Source: Bog-793 sp050013835
Lineage (GTDB): Bacteria; Actinomycetota; Acidimicrobiia; Acidimicrobiales; Bog-793
Assembly (NCBI GenBank): GCA_050013835.1
Contig: JBEKEM010000003.1
Coordinates: 1-64,000 of the forward strand
DNA length: 64,000 nt
Reading direction: 5' to 3'
Shown here: in pieces, positions 52,295 through 59,897 of the stretch
Position numbering within the stretch: the first letter of the stretch is position 1
How the letters are laid out: each line of letters starts with the position of its first letter
The notes under the pieces: generated by a model
The model's input: only the letters and a program-made list of their open reading frames with translations
What the model was told of the DNA's origin: nothing
Databases searched by the model: none
Position numbers and translations under genes: made by a program

Positions 52295-52317
52295 CACTAA
52301 TCAACTTGTGACTAGTG
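52295..52317. promoter_or_regulatory. 23-base operator-like palindrome upstream of the molybdate transporter
   Basis: CACTAATCA-N5-TGACTAGTG is an inverted repeat with 8 of 9 bases matching, centred 26 bases before the binding-protein ATG. It lies between the PadR gene stop and the transporter start. It is AT-richer than its surroundings and of the size bound by PadR dimers, so the adjacent regulator probably binds here. A terminator role is less likely because the stem is AT-rich. Confidence 0.55.
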
Positions 52318-52320
52318 AAC

Positions 52321-52908
52321 CTAGCCCGGCACATCCCGGCGCGGTGCCGTGCCCACCGACCCGGCGCCACCCTCCCGCGCCTCGATCAGCCCGGCGAGGA
52401 AGCTCGCCAGCGCCTCCGCCGAGCTGAGCCGCCAGCGCGCGAGCGTCGCTTCGAAGCCCTCGGCCCCGGCGAGCTGGTGTCGCAGCCCGACGAGGATCGG
52501 GTCGAGCCGCGCCGCCTGGACTTCGAGGAGCCCCCGGGGATCCCGGCCGGCACGGTCGATGAGCAGCAGCTTCACCAGCAGCTCCGACCGGGCGTCGCGC
52601 ACGTGCGCCACCGGCTCGGCGAGCCAGGCTTCGAGCGCCGCTCGCCCCTCCGGCGTCGCCTCGACGAGGCGCCGCTCGGGACCGCGCTCGCCGGGGACCG
52701 AGCCGAGTTCGCGCACGAGCCCCGCGGCCACGAGCGAGGCGAGCGCCCGGTAGACGAGCGGCCGCGGGACAGTCCAGATCGTCCCGATCGTGCCGTTGGG
52801 CGCGCAGGCCCGGCTGAGCGCGAAGCCATGCGTCTCGCCCTCCGCGACGAGCCCCAACACGGCCCACTCGCCAAGCGACAGGTCCTTCGGCGGTGTCACC
52901 GGCGCCAC
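52321..52908 (-). CDS. PadR-family transcriptional regulator
   Basis: A 195-residue winged-helix regulator. The N-terminal PadR domain has LSLGEWAVLGLVAEGETHGFALSR and the recognition part VPRPLVYRALASLVAAGLV, followed by the wing GERGPERRLVEATPEGR. The C-terminal half is helical and charged and would make the dimer coiled coil. The start is GTG 52908. It lies upstream of the molybdate transporter genes on the same strand, with a palindrome in the gap, so it probably regulates them; ligand unknown. Confidence 0.85.
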   Translation of the reverse strand: MAPVTPPKDLSLGEWAVLGLVAEGETHGFALSRACAPNGTIGTIWTVPRPLVYRALASLVAAGLVRELGSVPGERGPERRLVEATPEGRAALEAWLAEPVAHVRDARSELLVKLLLIDRAGRDPRGLLEVQAARLDPILVGLRHQLAGAEGFEATLARWRLSSAEALASFLAGLIEAREGGAGSVGTAPRRDVPG

Positions 52909-53233
52909 CCTAGGTGCCTCTACACCGGGGGTCGCGGCCGTGGCGAAACCCGGGGTCCGGCTCCCGCCTGACGACCACGATGGAAGTGGAGGCGATCACC
53001 GCTCGAACCCCGTCCCCGGCGACAGAAGGAAGCGTCGCGGCGGAGCCCCCGGTGATCACCGCGACCACCTCCCAGCCGACGGCGAGTCTGATCGTGACGA
53101 CACACGTGACCGCTCCCGGCCCGACGCAAACGACCGTGGCGGACAGCTGACTCCGGGCGCTGATCCTCATTCCCGGAGAGAATCTTCCCTGGTCATCAGG
53201 TTGTCGCTGCTGCGGCGACACTCGGCAGGACCC
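52909..53233. other. Intergenic stretch with a possible gene remnant
   Basis: About 325 bases. On the minus strand 52910-53170 reads SATVVCVGPGAVTCVVTIR and then a valine-rich stretch, which looks like a fragment of a secreted beta-sandwich repeat protein. It has no start, signal peptide or ribosome site, so it may be a decayed remnant or chance. Base composition is a little less GC-rich than in neighbouring genes. Nothing else was seen. Confidence 0.3.
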
Positions 53234-53262
53234 TTGTAACGGGTAGGGTGGGAACCTACGCT
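53234..53262 (+). promoter_or_regulatory. Promoter of the formate-THF ligase gene
   Basis: TTGTAA (53234-53239) and TACGCT (53257-53262) are separated by exactly 17 bases, the best -35/-10 pair seen in the window. Transcription would begin near 53269, giving a leader of about 40 bases with AAGGAG about 10 bases before ATG 53310. A GGGUAGG/CCUAC hairpin overlaps the promoter rather than the leader, so it is unlikely to act in RNA. Confidence 0.6.
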
Positions 53263-53309
53263 CCCTGGGCCGATCGCGGCCGAAAGACCGTGGAAGGAGC
53301 AGGCCCGCA

Positions 53310-55001
53310 ATGTTGAGCGCCCTCGAAATCGCCCGCCAAGCCGAGCTGCAACCCATCGAGGAGATCGCCGACCAGATGGGGATCGGCCGCCATCTGCTCG
53401 AGCACTACGGCCAGAGCGTCGCGAAGATCAAGCTCGAGGCCATCGAGGAGCTGGCCGACCGGCCCCGCGCCCGCTACGTCGTCGTCTCGGCGGTGAGCCC
53501 GACGCCGTTCGGCGAAGGCAAGACGACGATGACCCTCGGCCTCGGCCAGGCGATGCGCCTCATCGGCAAGCGCGGAACCGTGGCGATCCGCCAGGGCTCG
53601 ATGGGACCGACGTTCGGCATCAAGGGGGCGGCCGCCGGCGGCGGCTACAGCCAGGCCGTGCCCTTCGAGACGCTGGCGCTCAGCCTCACGGGGGACATGC
53701 ACGCCGTCACGGCGGCCCACAACATGCTGGCCGCGATCATCGACAACCACATCTACCAGGGAAACGATCTCGGCATCGATGTCCATGACGTCACCTGGCG
53801 ACGTGTCCTCGACGTTGACGACCGGTCGCTGCGCAACGTCATCATCGGTCTCGGGGGCAGGGTCGACGGGATCCCGCGCCAGACCGGGTTCGATATCACC
53901 GCCGCCTCGGAGGTGATGGCGGTCCTCGCCCTGTCGAGTTCGCTCGTCGACATGCGGGCCCGCCTCGGCCGGATGATCGTCGGCTACACCCGGGCCGGCG
54001 AGCCGGTCACCGCCGACGAGCTGCGGGGGGCGGGGGCAATGACGGTCATCATGCGCGACGCCCTCAAGCCGAACCTGCTGCAGACCCTCGAGAACACGCC
54101 GGTGATGGTGCACGCCGGGCCGTTCGGCAACATCGCCCACGGATCCTCGTCGATCGTCGCCGACCTGATCGGCATCCACTGCGGCGACTACCTCATCACC
54201 GAGGCCGGTTTCGGCGCCGACATGGGGGCGGAACGCTTCTTCAACATCAAGTGCCGGACCTCCGGCCTCGAGCCCGACGCCGCGGTCGTCGTCGCGACCG
54301 TCCGCGCCCTCAAGGTGCAGTCCGGGCGGCACCGCGTCGTCACCGGGCGGCCGCTGCCGGAGGCGCTGCTCGCCGAGAACGTCGACGACGTCCAGGCGGG
54401 GGCGGCCAACCTCGCCAAGCAGATCGAGAACATCCGCTGCCACGGTGTCACCCCGGTCGTCGCGATCAACGCCCTGCCGAGCGACTTCCCCTCCGAGCAC
54501 CGGGCGATCCAGGAGATCGCGGAGTCCCTCGGCGTGCGGGTCGCGCTCTGCCAGCCGTTCACCGAGGGCGGCAAGGGTGTCGTCGAGCTCGCTGAAGCGG
54601 TCGTGGCGGCCGCCGAGGAGCCGAGCCAGTTCCAGCTCCTCTACCCGGCCGAGATGACGCTGCGGCAGAAGATCGAGACGATCGCCGCGCGGATCTACGG
54701 CGCCGAGGGCGTCGACTACTCCCCCACCGCCCAGCGCCAGCTCTCCCGCTACGAGGCGCACGGACTGGGGAGCCTGCCGATCTGCGTCGCCAAGACCCAG
54801 TACTCGCTCTCGGCGGACCCGACCCTGTACGGTGCGCCGACCGGTTGGCGCCTCCCCGTGCGGGAGGTGCGGGCGTCGGTCGGCGCGGGTTTCATCTACC
54901 CGATCTGCGGCGACATGTCGACCATGCCGGGGCTCAGCTCGACGCCCTCGGCCTACGAGATCGACATCAACGACCAGGGCGAGATCGTCGGGCTGTCCTG
55001 A
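53310..55001 (+). CDS. fhs: Formate-tetrahydrofolate ligase
   Basis: A 563-residue 10-formyl-THF synthetase that joins formate to THF with ATP, or runs backward to make ATP and formate. The P-loop is TPFGEGKTTMTLG (65-77), followed by QGSMGPTFGIKGAAAGGGY. Other family blocks are FDITAASEVMAVLAL, EAGFGADMG and NALPSDFPSEH. Length is typical. It stands alone between a good promoter and a GC hairpin. In purine-fermenting clostridia the reverse reaction yields ATP from formyl groups released by ring opening, which would suit this island, but assimilation of formate is equally possible. Confidence 0.95.
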   Translation: MLSALEIARQAELQPIEEIADQMGIGRHLLEHYGQSVAKIKLEAIEELADRPRARYVVVSAVSPTPFGEGKTTMTLGLGQAMRLIGKRGTVAIRQGSMGPTFGIKGAAAGGGYSQAVPFETLALSLTGDMHAVTAAHNMLAAIIDNHIYQGNDLGIDVHDVTWRRVLDVDDRSLRNVIIGLGGRVDGIPRQTGFDITAASEVMAVLALSSSLVDMRARLGRMIVGYTRAGEPVTADELRGAGAMTVIMRDALKPNLLQTLENTPVMVHAGPFGNIAHGSSSIVADLIGIHCGDYLITEAGFGADMGAERFFNIKCRTSGLEPDAAVVVATVRALKVQSGRHRVVTGRPLPEALLAENVDDVQAGAANLAKQIENIRCHGVTPVVAINALPSDFPSEHRAIQEIAESLGVRVALCQPFTEGGKGVVELAEAVVAAAEEPSQFQLLYPAEMTLRQKIETIAARIYGAEGVDYSPTAQRQLSRYEAHGLGSLPICVAKTQYSLSADPTLYGAPTGWRLPVREVRASVGAGFIYPICGDMSTMPGLSSTPSAYEIDINDQGEIVGLS

Positions 55002-55012
55002 GGGTTGGGGTA

Positions 55013-55033
55013 GGCGCGCCCCGATGGCGCGCC
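55013..55033 (+). terminator. Terminator-like hairpin after fhs
   Basis: The octamer GGCGCGCC occurs twice with CCGAT between; being self-complementary, it forms an 8-base stem with a 5-base loop 12 bases after the fhs stop. No T-run follows. Confidence 0.5.
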
Positions 55034-55593
55034 GCTCGAGCTCGGCGCACCCGGCACACGGACAGGGCCAGGGGTTCCTGGGCGCCTGATTCCGGTTGGC
55101 GCGGGTCCGTCGTGGGGCGACGGGAGAAAGCGGGCCGTGGTGGCCGCGACCAGCTCGCCTTCCGACCGGGGTCGCCCGCCAGGCCCGCCTCGGACGAAAA
55201 ACCGCTGCAACCACGCCTCACCGCCCAACGACCGCGCCGGGCCCTGCACCCTCGGGGCGGACGCGACCCGTCGCCTTCCTCATCCCGCCCTTCCTCCGGG
55301 AGCCAATCGCTCGAGGCCGGCGACGTTCGGGCGCCGGCGGCGGGAGCGTCGTCGGGGTGCCGTTCCCGCACGTCGAGGAAGTGGACGTGCCGTGAGATGC
55401 CGCGGGTGATCCACGCCTTGTCTGCCCCGAAGAAGGCCGTTCGCCCCTCCGGGCCACGGGTCGGTCAACGCGGATCAAGGCGACGTCCTCGAGTCGAAGC
55501 TGGCGGGCGACGGCCGAGCTATATAGGGTATGTCCATCGCTTCCATTGACATACTTCTGAAGGACACGCCCAGGCGGTCGGAAAGGCATGCCC
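55034..55593. other. Long intergenic region upstream of the cys-sHdr operon
   Basis: About 560 bases without a convincing gene; several short frames exist but none shows a domain or a ribosome site. The right end carries the AT-rich operator-like element annotated separately and should hold the promoter of the sulfur operon. The size is unusual for this compact window, so a small RNA or extra regulatory sites are possible. Confidence 0.4.
55520..55554 (+). promoter_or_regulatory. AT-rich operator/promoter element of the cys-sHdr operon
   Basis: TATATA (55520-55525) is followed by the perfect inverted repeat GTATGTC-N13-GACATAC (55528-55554). The right arm contains TTGACA (55546-55551). Such AT-rich sequence is rare in this genome. 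The 7-base arms spaced by 13 bases fit a winged-helix repressor, such as the ArsR-type regulators linked to sHdr operons elsewhere. If TATATA is the -10, transcription starts inside the repeat, which would place a bound repressor on the start site. No regulator gene is visible nearby. Confidence 0.5.
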
Positions 55594-56526
55594 ATGGCCA
55601 TTGCTGACGACATCACCCAGCTGATCGGGAACACGCCACTCGTGCGTTTGCGGCGGGTGAGCGAGGGGGCGGCGGCCGAGATCATCGCGAAGCTCGAGTT
55701 CTTCAACCCGGCCCACAGCGTCAAGGACCGGATCGCCGTGTCGATGATCGACGCCGCGGAGCAGGCGGGACTGATCTCGGCGGACACGACGATCGTCGAA
55801 CCGACGAGCGGCAACACGGGGATCGCCCTTGCCATGGTGTGCGCGGCGCGCGGCTACCGCTGCATCTTCACGATGCCCGAGACGATGAGCAAGGAGCGCC
55901 GCCTGCTGCTGCTGGGCTACGGGGCCGAACTCGTGCTCACGCCGGGGCCCGAAGGAATGGCGGGTGCCATCGCCAAGGCGAAGGAAATCGCCAGCGGTGA
56001 AGGCAAGTTCTTCGTCCCCCAGCAGTTCGAGAACCCCGCCAACCCGGCCATCCACCGGACGACGACCGCCGAGGAGATCTGGGCCGACACCGAGGGACGC
56101 GTCGACATCTTCGTCGCCGGCGTCGGAACCGGGGGCACGATCACCGGTGTCGGCCAGGTGCTGAAGGAACGGAAGCCCTCCCTCCGTGTCGTTGCCGTCG
56201 AGCCGGCGGCATCCCCCGTGCTGTCCGGCGGAGCAAAGGGCCCCCACCCGATCCAGGGGATCGGGGCTGGATTCGTGCCGGCGGTCCTCGACGTGGACGT
56301 GATCGACGAGATCATCACCGTCGAGAATGACGACGCCTTCACGACCGCGCGCCGGATGGCGCACGAGGAAGGGCTGCTCGTGGGCATCTCCTCAGGAGCC
56401 GCGGTCTGGGCCGCCCTGGAGGTCGCGCACCGGGCGAAGAACGCCGGCAAGCTCATCGTCGTCGTCGTCCCCTCGTTCGGCGAGCGCTACCTGAGCACGA
56501 AGCTCTTCGAGGGACTCGGCGACTGA
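55594..56526 (+). CDS. cysK: Cysteine synthase (O-acetylserine sulfhydrylase)
   Basis: A 310-residue fold-type II PLP enzyme that makes cysteine from O-acetylserine and sulfide. The N-terminus MAIADDITQLIGNTPLVRL is classic. The PLP lysine is K44 in NPAHSVKDRI, the substrate loop is PTSGNTGIALA, the phosphate-binding loop is GVGTGGTITGVG, and GISSGAA lies near the C-terminus. ATG 55594 has GGAAAGG about 8 bases upstream; ATG 55588 is too close to it. It is followed by cysE after 2 bases and heads the operon that continues into the sHdr genes. Confidence 0.95.
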   Translation: MAIADDITQLIGNTPLVRLRRVSEGAAAEIIAKLEFFNPAHSVKDRIAVSMIDAAEQAGLISADTTIVEPTSGNTGIALAMVCAARGYRCIFTMPETMSKERRLLLLGYGAELVLTPGPEGMAGAIAKAKEIASGEGKFFVPQQFENPANPAIHRTTTAEEIWADTEGRVDIFVAGVGTGGTITGVGQVLKERKPSLRVVAVEPAASPVLSGGAKGPHPIQGIGAGFVPAVLDVDVIDEIITVENDDAFTTARRMAHEEGLLVGISSGAAVWAALEVAHRAKNAGKLIVVVVPSFGERYLSTKLFEGLGD

Positions 56527-56528
56527 CC

Positions 56529-57230
56529 GTGTTGACGGGCGTGCGACAAGACATCGCCTCGGTGCGGCAAAGGGATCCCGCCGCTCACTCGAAGCTCGAG
56601 ATCGTGCTGTGCTACCCGGGGCTCCACGCCGTCTGGGGCCACCGACTGAGCCACTGGATGTGGGCCCACAGACTGAAACTGGCCGCCCGGGCGATCTCCG
56701 CCTTCGTCTGCACCTTGACGGGCGTCGACATCCATCCGGCAGCGACGGTCGGCCCGGGGCTGTTCATCGACCACGCCACCGGCGTCGTGATCGGCGAGAC
56801 GGCCGAGATCGGCGCCGACGTGACGATCTATCAGGGGGTCACGCTCGGCGGGACGAGTCTCGAGGCCGTCAAGCGTCACCCGACCGTCGAGGACCGCGTC
56901 ACGATCGGCGCCGGGGCGAAGCTGCTCGGGGCGATCACCGTCGGCCACGACAGTCGCATCGGAGCGAACGCCGTCGTCGTGCACGACGTGCCGTCCAACT
57001 CCATCGTGGTCGGAGTGCCAGGACAGGTCATCGCCCGCAGCCGGCCCCACACGGCGGCCTCGCCGCCAGACTTGGACGAGACCCTGCTGCCCGACCTCAT
57101 CGGTGTGAGCCTCGCGATGTTGCAGAAACGCGTCAACGAGCTCGAGAAAGTCGTGACCGGCCACGTCTCCGTCGCCCAGCTGCACCGCTCGGCGTCGGGG
57201 GTATGGTCCGGAGACGACTTCTCGATCTGA
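56529..57230 (+). CDS. cysE: Serine O-acetyltransferase
   Basis: A 233-residue left-handed beta-helix acetyltransferase that makes O-acetylserine for CysK. The catalytic-site blocks are GVDIHPAATVGPGLFIDHATG and VVIGETAEIG, then hexapeptide repeats TIYQGVTLGGT, VTIGAGAKLLGAITVG. The C-terminal extension after about residue 175 is longer than in short bacterial forms and ends DDFSI; an aromatic/isoleucine end is what CysK binds in the cysteine synthase complex, and the final isoleucine fits. GTG 56529 starts 2 bases after cysK. Confidence 0.93.
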   Translation: MLTGVRQDIASVRQRDPAAHSKLEIVLCYPGLHAVWGHRLSHWMWAHRLKLAARAISAFVCTLTGVDIHPAATVGPGLFIDHATGVVIGETAEIGADVTIYQGVTLGGTSLEAVKRHPTVEDRVTIGAGAKLLGAITVGHDSRIGANAVVVHDVPSNSIVVGVPGQVIARSRPHTAASPPDLDETLLPDLIGVSLAMLQKRVNELEKVVTGHVSVAQLHRSASGVWSGDDFSI

Positions 57231-57262
57231 GCATCAACAACAGCACCCTCAGGGAGGTCAGC

Positions 57263-57511
57263 TTGTCAGAGTCCGCAGCATCCGCCGCCGACAGGGTGCT
57301 CGACTGCGCTGGAATGTCGTGCCCGCTGCCGGTCCTTAAGACCGCGCAGGCGATCAAGGACCTCGCGCCCGGACAGGTTCTCGAGCTCCTCGCGACGGAC
57401 CCGGGAGTCGAACCGGACATGCGGGCATGGACCAGGCGAACGGGCAACGAGCTATTGAGCGTCAGCAAGACAGATGAGGTCTTCCATGTGCTCATCCGCC
57501 GGGTGAAATGA
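57263..57511 (+). CDS. tusA: TusA-family sulfur carrier protein
   Basis: An 82-residue sulfurtransferase. The active CPxP motif is C20-P-L-P in DCAGMSCPLPVLKTA, with an extra cysteine at 15. These carry sulfane sulfur as a cysteine persulfide. TTG 57263 has GGGAGG 5 bases upstream, which makes the unusual start well supported. It lies 32 bases after cysE and 9 bases before the DsrE-like gene. In sHdr clusters TusA and DsrE-type proteins feed sulfur to the complex, which fits the genes that follow. Confidence 0.9.
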   Translation: MSESAASAADRVLDCAGMSCPLPVLKTAQAIKDLAPGQVLELLATDPGVEPDMRAWTRRTGNELLSVSKTDEVFHVLIRRVK

Positions 57512-57520
57512 CCGGGACCG

Positions 57521-57907
57521 ATGACCTGGACTAAAGAGTCGCCCACCAAGATCCTCTACGTGCACACGCACGGGATCGATGACCCCGGGCGCTGCGCGAC
57601 GCCGTTCTTCCTCGCGTCGGCCGCGGCGGCGATGGAGTTCGAGGTCATGATCTACTTCACGATGTTCGGGCCGACCCTTTTGCGCCGGGACGTCATCGAC
57701 AAGATCGGCCCCAAGGGCGATCGGGGCCAGCCCCTGCGGCACTTCATCGAACAGGCCACCGGTCTCGGTGTCCGCCTGCTCGTCTGCCAGCCGTCACTCG
57801 ACCTCAACGACCTGAGTCTGGATGACCTGATCGACGGGGTCGAGGTGATCGGCGCGGCGACCTTCAACGACCTCGCAGCCGCCGCCGACGCCGTGGTCAG
57901 CTTCTAG
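57521..57907 (+). CDS. DsrE-family sulfurtransferase (DsrE3-like)
   Basis: A 128-residue DsrE/F-like protein. ILYVHTHGIDDPGRCATPFFLA at the N-terminus and VRLLVCQPS, with the conserved cysteine C89, followed by DLIDGVEVIGAATFNDLA, match the single-domain DsrE group found beside tusA and sHdr genes. C25 is a second cysteine. There are no membrane segments, so it is not DsrE2. It would exchange persulfide sulfur with TusA. The ATG lies 9 bases after tusA and the stop 12 bases before shdrC1. Confidence 0.85.
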   Translation: MTWTKESPTKILYVHTHGIDDPGRCATPFFLASAAAAMEFEVMIYFTMFGPTLLRRDVIDKIGPKGDRGQPLRHFIEQATGLGVRLLVCQPSLDLNDLSLDDLIDGVEVIGAATFNDLAAAADAVVSF

Positions 57908-57919
57908 TCGGCGGCGAAC

Positions 57920-58648
57920 ATGACCACCGTGCCTCGCCAGGAAATCGACGCCCACTACAAGACCTGGAACGTCGCCGGCCACGCGGACGTGCCTCACGAG
58001 GTCAAGGTGCGCCTGTTCGAGCAGGTGAAAGGTGACTTCCGGTTCGGCGACTACCTGCACGGCTGCTATGAGTGCGGCATCTGCGTCGGCGCCTGCCCGT
58101 CCGCCAAGTTCTACGACTTCAGTCCGCGCAGAATCGCGCAGGCGGCTGCGCGCGAGGACGTGGACCTCGTTTACCAGCAGATGCAGGAGGACATCTGGGA
58201 GTGCTCGCAGTGCTTCTCCTGCGTGCGTTGCCCGCGCGGCAACAACCCGGGCGGGATCATCACGATCATGCGGGAGGTGGCGGTGAAAAATGGCCTCGCC
58301 TCCGCCAAGGAAGCCCTTGTCGGCTACTCCCGGATCATCTACAAGATCATGTCCACCGGGACTCAGGTCTCGCCGGACATGCTCGGAAGGGACTCCTTCC
58401 CCGACTGGGGACCGGAGACCGCCGACGTGGCGGACAACCTCGACCTGTGGCGTCGCGCGCTGCCCCCCGAGACCATGCACACCACCTCAACCGGCTGGTC
58501 CGTCGCCGAGAGCACCCTTGTCGAGCTCTACCTCATCTGGATGGAGACCGGAGTTCTCGACATGATCGCCGAGGTCGACCCGGGCCTGCACACGATCCTG
58601 CTGGAGCTGATGGAGGAACGCCTCGAGGAAGAGGGGATCGAGCCGTGA
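57920..58648 (+). CDS. shdrC1: sHdrC1: iron-sulfur subunit of sulfur-oxidising Hdr-like complex
   Basis: A 242-residue HdrC-type protein with two cubane cluster motifs: C49, C52, C55, C59 in CYECGICVGACP, and C95, C98, C101, C104 in CSQCFSCVRCPRG, where the last spacing is one residue shorter than the classical CxxCxxCxxxC. The remainder is helical and ends LLELMEERLEEEG. It would pass electrons between sHdrA flavin and the B subunit in the cytoplasm. Its stop overlaps the shdrB1 GTG by four bases. The order C1-B1-A-hyp matches sHdr operons rather than methanogen hdrABC operons. Confidence 0.87.
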   Translation: MTTVPRQEIDAHYKTWNVAGHADVPHEVKVRLFEQVKGDFRFGDYLHGCYECGICVGACPSAKFYDFSPRRIAQAAAREDVDLVYQQMQEDIWECSQCFSCVRCPRGNNPGGIITIMREVAVKNGLASAKEALVGYSRIIYKIMSTGTQVSPDMLGRDSFPDWGPETADVADNLDLWRRALPPETMHTTSTGWSVAESTLVELYLIWMETGVLDMIAEVDPGLHTILLELMEERLEEEGIEP

Positions 58649-59889
58649 CGATCCCCTTTGAGGCCCTGCGTCGCACGAGAGCCGCCGATGAACCCGTCAC
58701 CGACCGGCGCGCCCTCGACGATCCCCGTGCCGAGCTCCTCGAACTGGAGCGCCGGGGTGAGCTGATCGTGCAGAAGATCGACCGGGAGGCCGTCTCGGTG
58801 TCGACGAAGTACGGACGCGTCAAGCGGATCCAAAAGTCGCACCTGTGGCATCACAAGTCCTGCGGCCAGTGCGGCCACATCCCGGGCTACTCCACCTCGA
58901 TCTTCTGGGTGATGCGCAAGCTCGGCTACGACTACCACGACCCGCACGACCAGACCTCGTGCACTGCCTGGAACTACTACGCCAGCGCGACCTCCAACTC
59001 GGCGGCTCAGGCCGCGGTCGCCGTCCGCAACTTCGCGGCCGCCTACGAGACCGGATACTTCCCGCTCATCCACTGCGGCACCTCGTACGGCCACTACAAG
59101 GACGTGCGCGAGGAGCTCATCCGCTACCCCGAGCTCAGAGCCCAGGTCCGCGCCGTCATGGCAAGACTGGGCAAGCCGCTCGTGCTACCAGAGGAGATCG
59201 TCCACTACTCCGAGTGGCTGCACGCCCTGCGCGGCGAGATCGCCGCGCAGCGGGTGCGCGACGTGTCGCAGATCGCGGTCTCCGTCCACCCGGCGTGCCA
59301 CTACCACAAGATCGTCCCGGGCGACGCGATCTACGACCCGGACATCTACGGCGGTCAGCGCACCGCCGTGGTGACCGGCCTCGCCGAGGCGCTCGGAGCC
59401 ACGGTGCGCGACTACTCGACCTGGTTCGACTGCTGCGGGTTCGGCTTCCGGCACATCCTGGTCCAGCGTGACTTCAGCCGGTCCTTCGCCACACTCCGCA
59501 AGATCGAGGTCATGAAAGAGGAGGCCGACCCCGACGTCGTGCTGACCCACGACACCGGGTGCGTCACCACCCTCGACAAGAGCCAGTTCGCCGCCAGGGC
59601 CCACGGACGCAACGTCGGGCTGCCGGTGCTCAGCGACGCGCAGTTCGCGGCGCTGGCGTTGGGTGCGCACCCCTACCGGGTCTGCCAGCTGCACTGGCAC
59701 TCCGCTGACTACCGACCGCTCCTCGAGAAGATGGGCATCGACTGGGAGAAGGCGTGGGCCGAGTTCCAGAGTGATCTGCGCCGCCTCGAGTCGGGCGAGA
59801 AGCGCTATCTCGACTGGGATGACGCCGACGGCGTCAACGACAGCAACCGGCTCGAGAACTCTCCCGACAGGGACACACAGAACAGTTGA
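58645..59889 (+). CDS. shdrB1: sHdrB1: CCG-domain subunit of sHdr complex
   Basis: A 414-residue HdrB-type protein that should bind noncubane [4Fe-4S] clusters. The N-terminal half has C73 and C76 (KSCGQCGH), C106 and C144; the C-terminal CCG half has C218, the pair C263-C264 in FDCCGFGF, C306 and C347. In classical HdrB each CCG domain ends in CxxC; here the last motif is a lone cysteine in THDTGCVTT. An N-terminal extension of about 60 residues before the first cysteines is longer than in methanogen HdrB. GTG 58645 overlaps the shdrC1 stop. B1 is thought to carry the site where lipoate-bound sulfur is oxidised. Confidence 0.85.
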   Translation: MTIPFEALRRTRAADEPVTDRRALDDPRAELLELERRGELIVQKIDREAVSVSTKYGRVKRIQKSHLWHHKSCGQCGHIPGYSTSIFWVMRKLGYDYHDPHDQTSCTAWNYYASATSNSAAQAAVAVRNFAAAYETGYFPLIHCGTSYGHYKDVREELIRYPELRAQVRAVMARLGKPLVLPEEIVHYSEWLHALRGEIAAQRVRDVSQIAVSVHPACHYHKIVPGDAIYDPDIYGGQRTAVVTGLAEALGATVRDYSTWFDCCGFGFRHILVQRDFSRSFATLRKIEVMKEEADPDVVLTHDTGCVTTLDKSQFAARAHGRNVGLPVLSDAQFAALALGAHPYRVCQLHWHSADYRPLLEKMGIDWEKAWAEFQSDLRRLESGEKRYLDWDDADGVNDSNRLENSPDRDTQNS

Positions 59890-59897
59890 GGTGACAA

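Noticed and set aside
53234..53309. ZTP- or THF-type riboswitch ahead of fhs
   Set aside because: A GGGUAGG/CCUAC hairpin and CUGGGC are present, but the paired GGCG/CGCC helix and pseudoknot partners of the known motifs are missing, and a good promoter overlaps the hairpin.
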